Assembly: GCA_038373885.1 (NCBI GenBank)
Contig: JAWZYV010012391.1
Coordinates: forward strand, 186,001 to 250,000
Source of the DNA: Cheiracanthium punctorium
Taxonomy: Eukaryota; Arthropoda; Arachnida; Araneae; Cheiracanthiidae
Reading direction: 5' to 3'
Length of the DNA stretch: 64,000 nucleotides
In this document: in pieces, positions 48,596 through 61,156 of the stretch
How positions within the stretch are numbered: position 1 is the first letter of the stretch
How the letters are laid out: each line of letters starts with the position of its first letter
Program-made: the position numbers and the translations under genes
Notes under the pieces: model-generated
Seen by the model: only the letters and a program-made list of their open reading frames with translations
Database searches by the model: none
What the model was told of the DNA's origin: nothing

Positions 48596-51141
48596 ACTTA
48601 CACCAGTGGAGGCTCGTGGGATACAGCAAGTACAGCCGGGCTGCACTTGAAATCATCAGCACATACTTTAAAATAATTTATTCTACTAATTTTCCTAAAT
48701 TCAGATTAGAATTATGGAATTCCTATGGTAAATTAAAAAAATCTCCAAAAAAAACCAAACAAAAAAACCGTATTGTGGCCAGATCGCTCATTCAGAAAAA
48801 AAGCACTTTAATCTTCCCGCAATTCAATTGGGAAAATCTTTGGTTCAGCCCAGAGCGCTGATAGGAAAATTGGCAGCACGGTTGCCATGACAACGGTTAC
48901 GTAAGCATTTCCTCCGGCATAGGCTATAATGGGGGTACGCAGCTAAGACTCAGCTCATTCAAGATTTTGAAAGGTCGGCAGCACTTGTGAATTCGACTCA
49001 CTGATTGGCTCGAGAAGGGAGTAAGGAGAATATTTGTTTGGCAAACTCTCGACTTTATATTGCTGAATTTATCAAGAAGGTAAGCCTGAATAGACGCTTA
49101 TGAATGGACAATTACTAGGGATCGACCGATACCACATTTTCGCCGATGACCGATACCGATACTTTACCTATAAATTCATTTTCAGAAATAGCCGATACCG
49201 ATACTTTTAAGTTGTGGTATCGGCCGATACCGATACTTTACGTAATTTAATGTCATTTAAACCTACATCTGTATTCTGAGCAGTTTTTTTAACGAGAGAG
49301 TAGTTCTCGTTAAAATGAATAACAGCATGATGAAATTTGATGCAAGTAGAAAGCATTAAAAAGAAAAAGTAGTGGATACATTGAAGTGTGGAATTACAGT
49401 AGTTCTAGTCTTTCTTTTCTATTCAATCATGCCGACGAATGGCCGAATTTATAAAAAGCTGAGCACTGGGAAGCGTCTTAGTGTGCAGGTTCGGAATTCT
49501 TTCTCCTCGTGTAGCTGTCAATCTAGTGGTCTAGAATTTTGGGCGATTTTCTCCAGATGTTACGTGAATATGCGTTAGACTCCCTTAAAAAGTCCTCCGC
49601 CCAAGCCCCCCCTATAGGTAGATGCTCCTCATTTAGGCTTAAGAGAACGCAAACACGGGGGACGGGGAGTTAAAGGGATATATTAATAAGAGAATCCATT
49701 TCCAGTGCCGACTGGTGCAAATATTTAAATCAATTTTTCTCAACCTCTATTTTGTCGTCTAATTGTTGCTATGAGCCAGATAAAAGGTTTCCATATTAGA
49801 GCCAAAACGGCTTCCTGCTTGCGCTTACTATATGTGTCTTCGTTCTTGGTTAATGCCTCGATTTTGTGCTTACAAAAGTAAGAACATCAAACTTATTCAA
49901 CTTCAAAGCTTGCAAGTTTTATTTAGATTTTCCTTAATTATAATAGTTTCACAAATGAAAATAGCTTTTAGATTACTTAAACTGCATTAAATTGTGATAA
50001 TGTATATAAACTGTACAATATTATGTAAGTACATATGTATTTAGACATTGTTCATTAAATACGTATGTAAATACTTCCCTTAAAATGCATAAGTTCACAT
50101 TAATTAATGGTCTTATTTATCTAGTCCAATTATTTAAAAACTAAGTGAATTATTAATTTTTTTAGCAAGATTTCTTTTTAATATGAACTCGTGATCATTT
50201 TTAAGTTCGTTTTGAAAATCCGAATATTTTGATTTTCCGGACAGGGTTAAGCCACAATTAATCCGTATAATCCACATATTTGATCTTTTCCGTACGAAGA
50301 ACAGGTACACACCGATTATTAATGTGTTTTCCTTATATATAAACCAAATACTATTCACAAGAAATATGTTTTTTACCCCAAAATTTGAAATAAACTAAAT
50401 AATAATTAGTAATACTAGTTATACTAATACAGCTTCAACTTTTTAAATTAACAATATAAATAATTAGTAGATATTGATAATTATTACACTTCTCAAAACA
50501 GAATGATACACAAATCCTACGTTCTCTCATTAATCTGATAGATAATACAATCATTAAATGTTTGATAATTCGTACTTTTGATAGTGTGTAATGGTTTAAA
50601 AATGAATCGTTTTTTTAATTTCTGGACCAACATAATTAAAGTTCACGGGAGTCGCCAGTTTTCAAGTCACTGCCAAAAAGTTAACTTCTTTGCGACACAA
50701 AAAAGGAATAAATTGTTTTTACAAATAGGTTTCGTTTATAATTTTAATATCATTAATTTTGTCATTGAAACAGCTACAATATGAAGAAAAATATTTTTGC
50801 TCGTTTTCAAGCTATGCCTTGGAGGGTCTAAATAAAAGATGCTTAAAAATGACGAGATTAAATGAAGGTTAAAGAAAAATCCAAAATGATAAACTAAATT
50901 CAATTTTCAAGTCTTAAAATAAAATTGCTACTTAAAGTATCCATATTTAATGAAATTGATCTTCAGTGTTTTTGTTTTTATGATCATTGTTAACATGTTT
51001 TTCTGTGATTGATATGAACAAATTTTATCTGTTTTAATTCTGAGCTCTGAGCAGGGGCGGCGTGGCACGGTAAGCAAGGTCTGGGTGCCATCGTCGAAAG
51101 GGGGGCCATTTCGAACTAAAACAGTAAATCTTGATCTAGAG

Positions 51142-51364
51142 CAGTGGTTCTCAAACATTTTTGTCCTTCTCTTCAAAAAATCTTCAACTAGATTTTTTTT
51201 CACGACCCACTACTACATAACGATATCCAATATAGGCTATATAAAATAGTATAGTTTACTAAACATATAAAATACTAAAGTTTAATTTTTCTCACCCTTT
51301 TCGACCCACCGAAATTGCTCCCGTGCCCAACAATGGGTCGCGGCCCATAGTTTGGGAACCACTG
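51142..51364. mobile_element. hAT MITE (CAGTGGTTCTCAAAC type), TSD ATCTAGAG
   Basis: Ends CAGTGGTTCTCAAAC and GTTTGGGAACCACTG (near inverted). ATCTAGAG is duplicated exactly at 51134-51141 and 51365-51372. The flanking sequence reads continuously once it is removed. Confidence 0.93.
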
Positions 51365-51645
51365 ATCTAGAGCACAAAAGGGGCGCCTTTTTTTACGTTT
51401 GCAGAGGGGCACCATGTGTGTGTGTGTGTGGGGGGGGGGGTATGTCCGACAAACGTCATTCGGTTCAAACCCTACCTCCGTTTGCATGCACAGAAATACG
51501 ATTCACTTCCGATAGCAGAATGCTACTTTCTGTTTCAAATACTTCCGGCTAACTAATGGTAAAATGTCTGTATCTGAAGTTCTCTAAGCTAAATAGAAAC
51601 AAATTCCTCAACCGTTTTCGTAGGTTGAAATATTACACTTTAACA

Positions 51646-51852
51646 CACATATAGGCAACCGCCGACCTGCGGGCCGGATGTGGCTTTTGATCCGGCCCAC
51701 GGAACACTTGAAAACTCCGTATAAACCATTCAATATCCCATATAAATCCCAATTATACGCCCCGCCACTTCGCTAAAATCCACAAGTTTAGCCCGCGACT
51801 TCGCAACATCCTAAAGTTTAGTCCACAACTTTTCAAAGGTTGCCCATACCTG
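51646..51852. mobile_element. hAT-type MITE, TSD CTTTAACA
   Basis: Ends CACATATAGGCAACC and GGTTGCCCATACCTG are inverted with few mismatches. CTTTAACA is duplicated exactly at 51638-51645 and 51853-51860. GGCCGGATGTGG and GATCCGGCCC give inner pairing. Confidence 0.85.
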
Positions 51853-53813
51853 CTTTAACACTTTAACGGTCATCATCCCCTGAAATATCAAACGATGTCA
51901 AGGACCGTCTCCCCATCAATTTTGATATCTATATCATACCCATTGATAGATTTGGGGGCCCCCAATCTATGAAATTTGTTATAATTTTCATAAAATTTTG
52001 ATATAAAAAAGAATACTACAGAAAAAACATTTTAAATTGGAGGCCCTTTCAAGTCAGGGGCTCTGGGCAAAGTCCCGATTCGCCCGTATAATAATAAGGC
52101 CCTGCGCTTCACGACCAAAACCATATCAAACTTTAATGCTTCAACCTTTTAAAACCATTAAAAAGAGTTTTCCAAATGGAAGAAAATGTGCCTCACTCTA
52201 TTTTCAGCGGACTTTTAAAAGTGAATATTTTTTTAAAAATTTAAAATCGCAGAATGCAAAACAATGTAAAATAACGGAATTTTGAAGTAAAATAAACGTA
52301 AGTGCATTATATTGTATTCTCTAAATTCGTGGATTGTTTTTACTTTTGAACATTTCATTTATACAATGAAAAGTAAGAAACCGTAAGTTTAGCAAATTTA
52401 TAATAAATACCAATTTTTTTTTAATTGAAAGTAATAATTTAATAGTTTTAAACATCGAATTAACTAAAAAATTTGTAATATTTGCTGAAATAACTGCAAA
52501 AATCTCTAATCTCTGAACAACGAAATTTTCTTTATAGCGAATTTTTAACTGGAACCGAACGAGTTCGTTATAGGGAGATTCAATTGTATGTATATATATA
52601 TATATATGAATGAACTCTTTTTCGAGTCCACACAGTGAGAAAATAAACGTTTATAAAACTGAAGTAAAATTATAGCCTACCTCTCGACATTTGTCATTTG
52701 CAATCCTTGCAGATAGCGTGTTAAGTGTTGGGCACCAATTCAAAATAATTTAGAAGGATAGACGATTGTCCTGTTAAACTTTCATATAACGATTCTTCGT
52801 CCATAATTTTGACCACACTTGGTGATACAACATACATTTAGCGATGGTTAGAATTAAAAAAAAAAAAACACTGTTAGAAAACACTCGCGCAAACAGATGT
52901 GCCAATGAAACGACGCCTCTCATCTCATTACCAAAATAAAGATTCTAGAATGGTGTTGCGCCTGCGTGGTTTCTTCTGAAAAGCGAAGTATCGGTTGAAA
53001 AGTATCGGTGAAAATGGATGAAAGCAACAGAAACCGATACTTTCCCGATACTTTTAGAATCGAAAGAACCGATACCTAAAAAAATAGGAGGTATCGGCGC
53101 CGATACTATCGGTCGATCCCTAACAATTACCCATCAAAGTAGTATTGTTTTTAAGTAAGCAAGAACTGGCATTTAGAGGACATGGCGAGCGAAAAAATTC
53201 TTTAAACATAGGAAATTTTAAAGAGCTTTTAAAATTATTGATATCTGAATTAAAACAACGCCTTTTTATGAGGGCATCACTGACCAATTCGCAAGTTTAA
53301 AAGAAAGGAGGATTGATTTGTCTTATAAAAAATAAGTACGTTTTCTTTTTTTTTTTTTTTTTCTTCTCTTATCGTTACAAAAGAAAATTCTAAGGAAACT
53401 TCGAATCAGACACGGATTAATGCAATTTTGAGGATAAGAGCGGCTGGTTGAAATTTATGTCCATTTTATGGAAAAGTAAAATAGGATCTCTTACATTTTT
53501 TATGTAATTTCTTTTTTTTTTCCTCAGTGAGGGCTTAATCCGCCAGCTTTCGAATTAAATAACAAAGATTTTCTATTCCTGTCCGGAGGAGGGGGGGGGG
53601 AGGCTCATATGCTTCCGGCTGCACTAACAGCTTTAACCACGGGCCGCCACTGACTTACACAGAGTCATTCTGAAAATTCTTTCAATCGCCATCGATGATT
53701 TCACCACATGGGGTAGTTCACATCATGAAAAAAGGGGAAAAGGAGCTGCTGCCTTAAACTTCCATATTCTGCTGCTGACTCGAGTCACCCAAGACAGGAT
53801 GATCAAGGAAAAA

Positions 53814-54050
53814 ACTTACGCTCATAAGAAAAAAATCACCACCTCATCATCTGGCTGTAGCAGCGTAACTGACTGAAAGTCCCGTGATCGATACCTACCT
53901 ACCACCCCAGAAAACCACTCTCAGCCAATCAGAGCACTCTAAGTCATTCCGGGAGCATCTGAAAGCCTGCCACTTAAGGCAAAGATGGAGGGAAAAGTTC
54001 TGGAACTTTCCCGACTAGGCGTGATTTAAAAAAAAATGGCGTCTTGCATC
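53814..54050 (-). promoter_or_regulatory. second promoter-like module with CCAAT and heat-shock element
   Basis: CCAATCAGAGC at 53935 and a perfect TTCtgGAActTTC heat-shock element at 53998-54010 repeat the pair seen at 1650-1694. On the minus strand a possible untranslated first exon ends at 53820 with a GTAAGT donor. Local GC is raised. Transcription is inferred only. Confidence 0.4.
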
Positions 54051-54180
54051 GCATGATGCAATTGTGCAGGGGGAAAAAAAAAGCCTAAAAAATAAAGAAA
54101 ATTTCTGAAATTTAACGGAGAGAAGCCTGACAATAGGAAACAAAAGCCATAAAATTTTTAAAGGAATGGAATCACTGGAA

Positions 54181-54357
54181 CAGGCGCGTAGCCAGGAATA
54201 TTTTTCGGGGGGAGGGGGATATGCGCCTGGAAAATATTTCGGGGGGGGGGGGGGGATATGAACTTATATGTGTATAAATAGACGGAATTTCATCACTAAT
54301 CCAAACATTTCGGGGGGGGATATATCCCGATATCCCCCCCCCCTGGCTACGCCCCTG
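54181..54357. mobile_element. hAT-type MITE, TSD CACTGGAA
   Basis: Ends CAGGCGCGTAGCCAGG and CCTGGCTACGCCCCTG are inverted. CACTGGAA is duplicated exactly at 54173-54180 and 54358-54365. The interior has three TTTCGGGGGGG-type repeats. Confidence 0.92.
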
Positions 54358-54365
54358 CACTGGAA

Positions 54366-55519
54366 CATCCAAAAATTAATTAAAATCCCATCAAAACGTG
54401 TCTTTAATGAGAAGGGAGATATGGAGCACAACCATTAAATTTTACCAGATTAATCACAGAACCGCAAATTTAAAAAGAAAGATTAATTTGAAACACTCTA
54501 ATGCCTGAAAAGAGCCGGTGCAGAAAAAACAAACAAAAGGGAGAAAACATTACTTAGACAAAACAAAACAATTAACAGCCCCCCAAAGGTAAGAAATTAC
54601 TTAGTATTTATTTAAAATTTTACCTGGAAAGAACTTAAATTAAACAAAAAAAAACATCCTTGGCAAAGGTTATATAACCAAATCACTGAAAAAAAAAATT
54701 GAGTATAAGGTGACAGTGACAACACAACAAAGGTGCAGAGTTTGACAATCCCACCCCCCCCCCCCCCCCCTGCATAGACCACTGGAGGTAAACAATATTC
54801 ATATATTATTGTTTATCCTTTTTTTTTTTAACGTATCTTCAGTGGATCTTTTATTGATATTTGAAATAATAAAAAACAAAAGAAACTCCGGCTATAAAAT
54901 TTTAATCTCAACATCAATATTTATAAGAAATATTCATTACTTCTTCATAGTTATTAATCTTTTCTTTTCTTGAATCGAACAATCTAAAATACAAACCGGA
55001 CATGTTTAAATCAGTATTATTTATTTACAGGCTAAGCATATATTTAAGAAGGGATACTTCTATTATTTAATATTTTCATGAATTATGCAAATATCATCAA
55101 GTTTATGTACTAAAATTTCAGTTATTACATGCCTATAAATTCAATGGAATACAAAAACTATTTAAAAAGATGAATTATGAAGGGAGGGGTTAGAACCAAT
55201 AAACATTAATAAACCAATGAATCTATCAGTTAACAGGTAATTACATAAAATAATATTTTAAATGTGACATAAACATAAATTTTAATTAAAATAGTAAAAT
55301 GTAAAAATAATTTCAAGTGAAAGCTACCTTTAAATTTTTCTTTTATAAGCAAAACGGTTTGAAAAATAAAATATCATTTACTTTAAAGGACTCACTTGGT
55401 TAAATAAAAGAGAGGAATTAAACAAATAAAAATAAATATCTGCAAGTGATTAATGCTTGAGCTTTACATAACCATTCTATTGGAGTCACAATTAAAATAA
55501 ATAAATTAAATGATTATTC
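54366..55519. other. last intron, no gene seen
   Basis: AT-rich with a C run at about 54752-54770. No ORF or element end recognised. Confidence 0.5.
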
Positions 55520-55527
55520 GTTATTAG

Positions 55528-57060
55528 CAGGATTGGCAAGTTTTTGCCATAGGTGAAAAAGAAACGTGGAAAGAACCTAGTAAAAACCATCCTGCCAAAA
55601 ATAGTTTTTTGACATTTTTGCCACCCAGTGACAAAAATAGGATTCACAGTATCTTTTTTTTTTTTTCTCCCCCAGATAAATTAAAACATATAAAATGAAT
55701 TTTAGTTAATAAAAATCAATGCTATTGTTATTTATATTATATTCGAGCACTGAATAAGTATAATATATGCATTTTATGAAATAATACTCAATTTTATTAC
55801 AAAATTAGAAATGAAACTATACACAATTTTTGTAGAAATGAGTAAATAGGAAATTAAATGAACTATTCATTTTGTTTATATCATGATCGTCAATGATAAT
55901 CACAAAAGAATGTTGAGTATAGGGACTGTGCAGGCTCTAAACAGGGGCGTAGCCAAGGAGAGGAGGTTAGGGGGTCATAAATCCCCCCCCCCATGAGGAA
56001 TTTTTTGCCTTACAAAATGTATATTCTTCACTCCCCTATCACAAATACCTATACATATATATGAGTTGAAGTAGTCGTAATCTCCCCCCCCCCCCCATGA
56101 AAAATTTGTGGTTATGCCACTGGCTCTAAATAAAGATAATGAATGATTCAGAAATGAAGAAAAATTTTTGCATTACATTAAATAGCAGAACACAGTTAAA
56201 TTTCAACCAGTTCAGTAATATCTACATTACGACCAAATTTTTGTTGTTTTAGCATTGCATAGCAGTAAACTAGATTAGAAAAAATATTTGTTGACAGTTT
56301 ATTTCAAATTTTAGTTTGAATAAATGAAAAGTTGGAAAAGAATCTCATAATAGCAGTACTATCTGCTGAACATATTTTGAAGGTGTGCAACTAGTGAGCA
56401 AAATTCCTTTGAAATTTCTCAAGCTTTTGCGACCAATTATAGGTACTGACCATTCTAAAAACATTTTCTTAAGCGTAATCATAAAAATGGGGTCAAGTAT
56501 TTTCCTTTTTGAGGCTGACATTAGCTACCACTACGTCAGCCTACGTCGATGATCATCCTATATCCAAGTTCGTGCTTTATACCAACTTCCTACAAAACAG
56601 GTGTATCTGCAGGTATCTCTTTTGGTTACTTTTCCAATTGCTACTGACCAATTCAATTTCAAAAAAAGGGTGCAGTAGTTGGAAGCTGGGGAGATATTGT
56701 ACATTGATAACTAATGCATGACCTAGGCATCTGACAAGGAATTGATTGCACTGGACTGATGAATCTAACTTATTTGTTAACTTCAAAGGGAAGAAAATAA
56801 ATCTAGTTACTTTATAAGGACATAAAAGTTTTTTCAATTAATATTTTGAATGCATTTTATCTATTTCTTTATTTGTATATGAAGCTGTTTTAAATAATTC
56901 ATCAAATAATTGTTTTAATTATAATACTCATTAATCAGCAAATTAAATGTATATTAAATTGTAGACCTTACTTCACATTGTTTAAGAACAATAAGTTTTT
57001 CCCATTTTTTCCATGTTTTTCCCTGTTTTTGCCACTGTCCTGGCAAAAATATCAACCCTG
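55528..57060 (-). mobile_element. hAT element, TSD GTTATTAG
   Basis: Ends CAGGATTGGCAAGTTTTTGC and the inverted GGCAAAAATATCAACCCTG. GTTATTAG is duplicated exactly at 55520-55527 and 57061-57068. The minus strand keeps traces of a hAT C-terminus (ICSADSTAIMRFFSNFSFIH at about 56400-56310), like the SSA..ERFFS motif of hAT transposases. A MITE lies inside. Confidence 0.9.
55942..56122. mobile_element. hAT-type MITE, TSD GCTCTAAA
   Basis: Ends CAGGGGCGTAGCC and near-inverted GGTTATGCCACTG. GCTCTAAA is duplicated exactly at 55934-55941 and 56123-56130. Relatives lie at 4376-4541 and about 37926-38050. Confidence 0.92.
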
Positions 57061-57068
57061 GTTATTAG

Positions 57069-58456
57069 CATTTAAATACATCGATTTCTTTAACAAACAA
57101 AAGTATTGTAGCAGAAAGTATCTTTGTCAATAAAATTGACGAGTCTGAGAACATTTTTATAATACACGAAGTCTATAAGTGAAGGTGTCATCAAGAAAGA
57201 ATTACAACAATTAGTACAAAAGCATTTAAAATACTTTCTCTATATTTGAAACTTTCACTGTTAAGATTAATTCTATCTGAGAGGGTTATAACAAACATTA
57301 AAGAAAGTAAATTTACAAGAATAGAATGTATTAACATTTAAAATGAATGCTAGTTAGTGTTCAGAAAACACTAAAAATCTCTTTAGAAATGAGCAAAGCT
57401 GTCATTGATGAAAGGAAGCGCTATTAATCTTTCATTTAAGATATTTTATGTAATTTCTTACCTCAAATTAATTCTTTTACTGAAAGAAAAAGCTTAAATA
57501 AGGTGGTAATATTTGCAGATTTTAAATACATTTTTCTAGCAAGGGTTTGATTAAGATATTGCAACTCTTAATCAAAATTTCTTTTTTTCTATAATACAAT
57601 ATTGGAATTATATCATTTTCAACCAAACTTGAATAGTGAATTAATTTTTTTAAAACCATGTCTTATTGAATTATCAGAGTAAAAATGCTAACAAGTAGAA
57701 AGGTTATTCAATATTCAAATATTCCACTGATATGTTTAAATCATCACAGTATATTTATGTAAACAAACTTTTAAAATTGCAAACAGAAATATAAACTGAA
57801 TGTATTAATATTTCAAGTGTCTTTTCCATACAATATTGATTAATCTTGGATTATTGCTAAAGGAATTAATTTTAAAATGTAATTTACCGCTACCATTTAA
57901 TTATTTTGTTGCTGTCTGATGGCACTTGATCTGGAAATTTTCAATGTGGTTGAAAATATCTACAGTGTGTCCTCTAGAATCTGTTTCCTCTCCAATAATT
58001 TCTGAAGGATAAGATCTAGTAATAAAAGTGGGGTGCACAAGAAAACTGCTTGCAGCACCCAAAAACAGTACGAAATACGGGGAAAAGGTTAATTACAAAG
58101 TTGTCATGGCAACGTTACTATACTTGGACCTACTTTTATGACTATAGACCTTGCTGTTCAGAAATTATTGGGGTGGCGATGAACTTTAGCAGGCATAGTG
58201 TTTACAGAAAGCATTATGTAGGTAACATGTTTTGAAATTAGGGCACTAACTTAAAGTATTCTTACCTGTAGATCTATAAATAAATAAATCTGAAAAATTA
58301 GCATTTTTATTTTATTTATTTATCTATTTTTATAACTGGGAAATTAAGAAATGATGATATACCCCATTAGAAAGTCTAAATCCATGTGACTCAAATTCTA
58401 TAAGGACAGAGTAATAGAGACGGTCTTGTAATGTTCCAGCTTCCTGTGGAGCTGGA
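57069..58456. other. last intron, no gene seen
   Basis: AT-rich; no exon or element boundary recognised. 58740-58810, a little further on, matches 34310-34380 in inverse orientation. Confidence 0.45.
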
Positions 58457-58494
58457 GACTTTTCTTAGGTGGTGGAAGACACCTAAGAAAAGTC
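58457..58494. other. perfect 15-bp hairpin
   Basis: GACTTTTCTTAGGTG, an 8-base loop, then the exact reverse complement CACCTAAGAAAAGTC. It is the third such short perfect hairpin in the gene's introns. Confidence 0.8.
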
Positions 58495-58958
58495 CATCCT
58501 GAAGAAATGGGCATCCTGTGACCAACATCTTGGATTTCCAATATAACAAAAGATTTTCACAAGTGTTCAGGCGATTGCAAAAAGAGTAAAGTATATTAAA
58601 TGAGTACTCATTTTAAGCAGAGTTTAAAGATCTACAACTTTTTAACTATATACCTGTTCCTGTTTTGTGCCGTTTTCAAAAAATTCAGAAAAACAGTAAA
58701 ACTACCCTCTTTTTGGTCACATTTTTCAACATAGGAGCCTACGCTCATCTCGGAGGAGGGGGAAAACGTAGGACAGTCATATTGGGACATAACTGAAGCT
58801 ATTAAAACAATAAAACCTTTGCCAACAACTTTTTGCACTTAAAACTACCAAACTTCTGGTCTAACTGTGAGAATGTCTTAAAGTATTTGAACATTAATTT
58901 AAGATGCATTGATTGTATGTTAAATTTTTAATACTAATTAAAGTTTCCCTCTTAATAG

Positions 58959-59067
58959 GTATTTTCCAGATGTCTGTTACAAAAAAACTTTTCAAAACAT
59001 TCCTTTACTAGCTAAAGTTGATGAAGGTGGATTGTGGAATTTGCTATTGCTCAAACCTCCAGTTTAA
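58959..59067 (+). CDS. WD40-repeat protein, last exon
   Basis: The CTTAATAG acceptor is followed by G, which completes the AG left at 32944-32945 (Arg). It encodes RYFPDVCYKKTFQNIPLLAK, then VDEGGLWNLLLLKPPV and TAA at 59065-59067. It has no further WD signature, so the protein ends soon after the KLWD blade. The match of phase and the downstream AATAAA support it as the true 3' exon despite the 26-kb intron. A chance exon cannot be excluded without RNA. Confidence 0.72.
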
Positions 59068-59159
59068 GATAATGATTGGATGAGGAATCCTTAGTATGAA
59101 TGTTTTGGAGAATGATATTTCAATGGATGATGTGAATTATGTTTATTAATATTGTAGTG

Positions 59160-59165
59160 AATAAA
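59160..59165 (+). terminator. polyadenylation signal of the WD40 gene
   Basis: AATAAA 93 bases after the stop codon. A second copy lies in the duplicated unit at 61203-61208. Confidence 0.6.
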
Positions 59166-59546
59166 ATGTATTTTTATTGAAATAATTGTGTATATGATGT
59201 TTGAATTTTAAATCCTTTGATAATAGGCACTTCACTTCTTTATAGTCATTTTAAGGTACATGTGTATATTAGGCTGATCCAAAAAATATTTTTTTTATTT
59301 TTTCAGAAACGACTAGTTGAAAAAAGTTATTACAGATTTAGACCAGAAAAACTATTTTAAAAAAACAGAAAAAAAATATATATATCTTCCAATCACCAAT
59401 TCACTTTGAAATATTGAACAAAATAAGAAAATGAGTTTTCTTTACAATTTTTTTTAAATCCCAAATGTTTAAAATTTGAAAAGTGCTAATTTATGTTGTG
59501 TATGGTAAAGCTAATATTAAGAATAAAAAAGCTTAAAATCCTTTAT

Positions 59547-61156
59547 CAGGGTTCATACTCATTTTTCAAAATGAAATTCCCTGAGTTTTCCAGGTGATTT
59601 TTCCAAGAATTTCCAGGTTATCGCAAAAATAAACATAAGATAAAGGAAAAAGGGGTAAAAACCTAATGATACAATAAACTCCCCGAGTCATAAACTGCAT
59701 ATTAATGCTATTTATAAAACTGTATTCTCATGTAATTGATGTGGACATATCATCATCAGGATATCATGATGATGCAAACTACATTATGTGATTGTGCAAA
59801 CTACATTATGTAACAAATAATATTTGTAAGCATTTAGTTTTCATTAAAATGATTAAGATAAGTTAAGTGTAGTAAAAGTATATTTACAATTTTCCTTTAA
59901 GTAAAAACTATTAAACTAGCCTGCATTACATAATTGTAATAAATATTGTAAATGTGCCTTCTCATAATAATAGTTTTAATAAGTTTAATAATGATAAATG
60001 TACATTCTATATAAATTTGAATTTCTTGTAAGATGAAAACATGGATGAAAGTTTTCTGTGTTTATTATATTCCTTAAAATGAACTATTTTCGTATAGCAT
60101 TCTTTTACTTACCAAATCAGACACTGAATTAGGTGAATATTGTTATATAGAAATGGAAATAGTGATATTAAATGTCCTGAACTTTTATCCCGGAGAAAAT
60201 GAAAAAATAGCAGATAAATCTTCATTGGTTGCTTGTGGATTAAGGCCGATTGATTGAACTAGGTTCCTAATCCTATTGGGGAATACCTTCCTATTCCTAA
60301 GGGATCCTAGCCAGTATTTATGTGCGATTTCTGGAGAAAAAAAAAAATCCACGGAAAACTCCGAACAGCTAGATCAACAGGCACGACCAGGGTATGAACC
60401 TGGCACCTCCCACCATCCAGTTTCGATAGCAGAACCTCTCAACCATTGATGGAGAGATAAATCTTCAAAAAAGTGACAAAAAATAGTCAAATTATTAAGT
60501 TTTTCTCAAAGGTTGTAAAAACCCTGGTAAAAACATGTTTTTCCAAAGACAGTAAAAACCATAGTAAAAACCGGTAAATACCATCAGACGGTAAATACTG
60601 TCCAAACCTGGTAAAAATTGCCATATGCTTTAGAACTAAGTAAATTCCATCAATCCTATGCATAAACAATGAAATATTTAACACTAATAGGAACACACAT
60701 TCTACATTGTAATCTAGCAAATATCAGCAGAATTTGTATATACGTGATAATATTACACAATCTAACTTTGTGCACAGTACACAACACAGAAAACAGCCCC
60801 TCCAACTCAAATGAGAAAAGGGAGCAATCACAAATGCTCAGAACTGCAGACACAAAATGAGAAGCAAGTGTGCTATTCGTCCTAAGCAGTCTTAAGTGAT
60901 ACATGATTAATCTTGTATAATCCATTTCCAATTGCATGAGTGCTTCATTAGCGTAGTAGTTGACCCTTGAATAGGATGAAAGCCATAAAAATAAAGAGAG
61001 AGGGGGGGGGATTTTTCTTAAAATTTCAGGGTTGAAGCTGGATTTTCCAGGTTTTTAAAGCAAAATTACATTTTTCCATGAGATTTCCCTGAGTTTTAAG
61101 AGCTAATTTTCAATTCCCTGAGTTTTCCAGGTTTCCCTGAGGGCGTAGGAACCCTG
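59547..61156. mobile_element. 1.6-kb CAGGG-type TIR element, empty site preserved
   Basis: Ends CAGGGTTCATAC and GTAGGAACCCTG; both carry CCCTGAGTTTTCCAGG subterminal repeats. TTTAT is repeated on both sides (59542-59546, 61157-61161). The second tandem copy reads CCTTTATTTACGGGC there without the element. A 5-bp duplication is unusual for the hAT-like ends; loss of three bases from an 8-bp one is possible. It has no transposase ORF. Confidence 0.88.
60385..60456 (-). repeat. tRNA-derived SINE inside the 59547-61156 element
   Basis: On the minus strand an A-box-like TGGTTGAGAGGTTC and a B box GGTTCATACCC are spaced as in a tRNA. The body continues to about 60230 with GAGTTTTCCGTGG and a T run. 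Confidence 0.6.

Larger units (their letters stand above)
49116..53122. mobile_element. 4-kb hAT element inside the outer one, TSD ACAATTAC
   Basis: Ends TAGGGATCGACCGATA and TATCGGTCGATCCCTA are perfect inverted repeats, with further CCGATACCGATAC subterminal repeats at both sides. ACAATTAC is duplicated exactly at 49108-49115 and 53123-53130. It has no intact transposase. A segment at 49515-49625 resembles 13452-13560 in the 11331-14460 element. Three or more smaller insertions lie inside. Confidence 0.93.
48604..53652. mobile_element. outer hAT element of a three-level nest, TSD ACTTACAC
   Basis: Ends CAGTGGAGGCTCGTGG and CCACGGGCCGCCACTG are inverted with three mismatches. ACTTACAC is duplicated exactly at 48596-48603 and 53653-53660. 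Its own sequence is only about 1.03 kb; the rest is the inserted 49116-53122 element. No transposase ORF. Confidence 0.92.

Noticed and set aside
51052..52105. Possible hAT element from CAGGGGCGGCG to AAGGCCCTG
   Set aside because: The two ends do not match each other and no 8-bp duplication flanks them; they probably belong to two different truncated elements.
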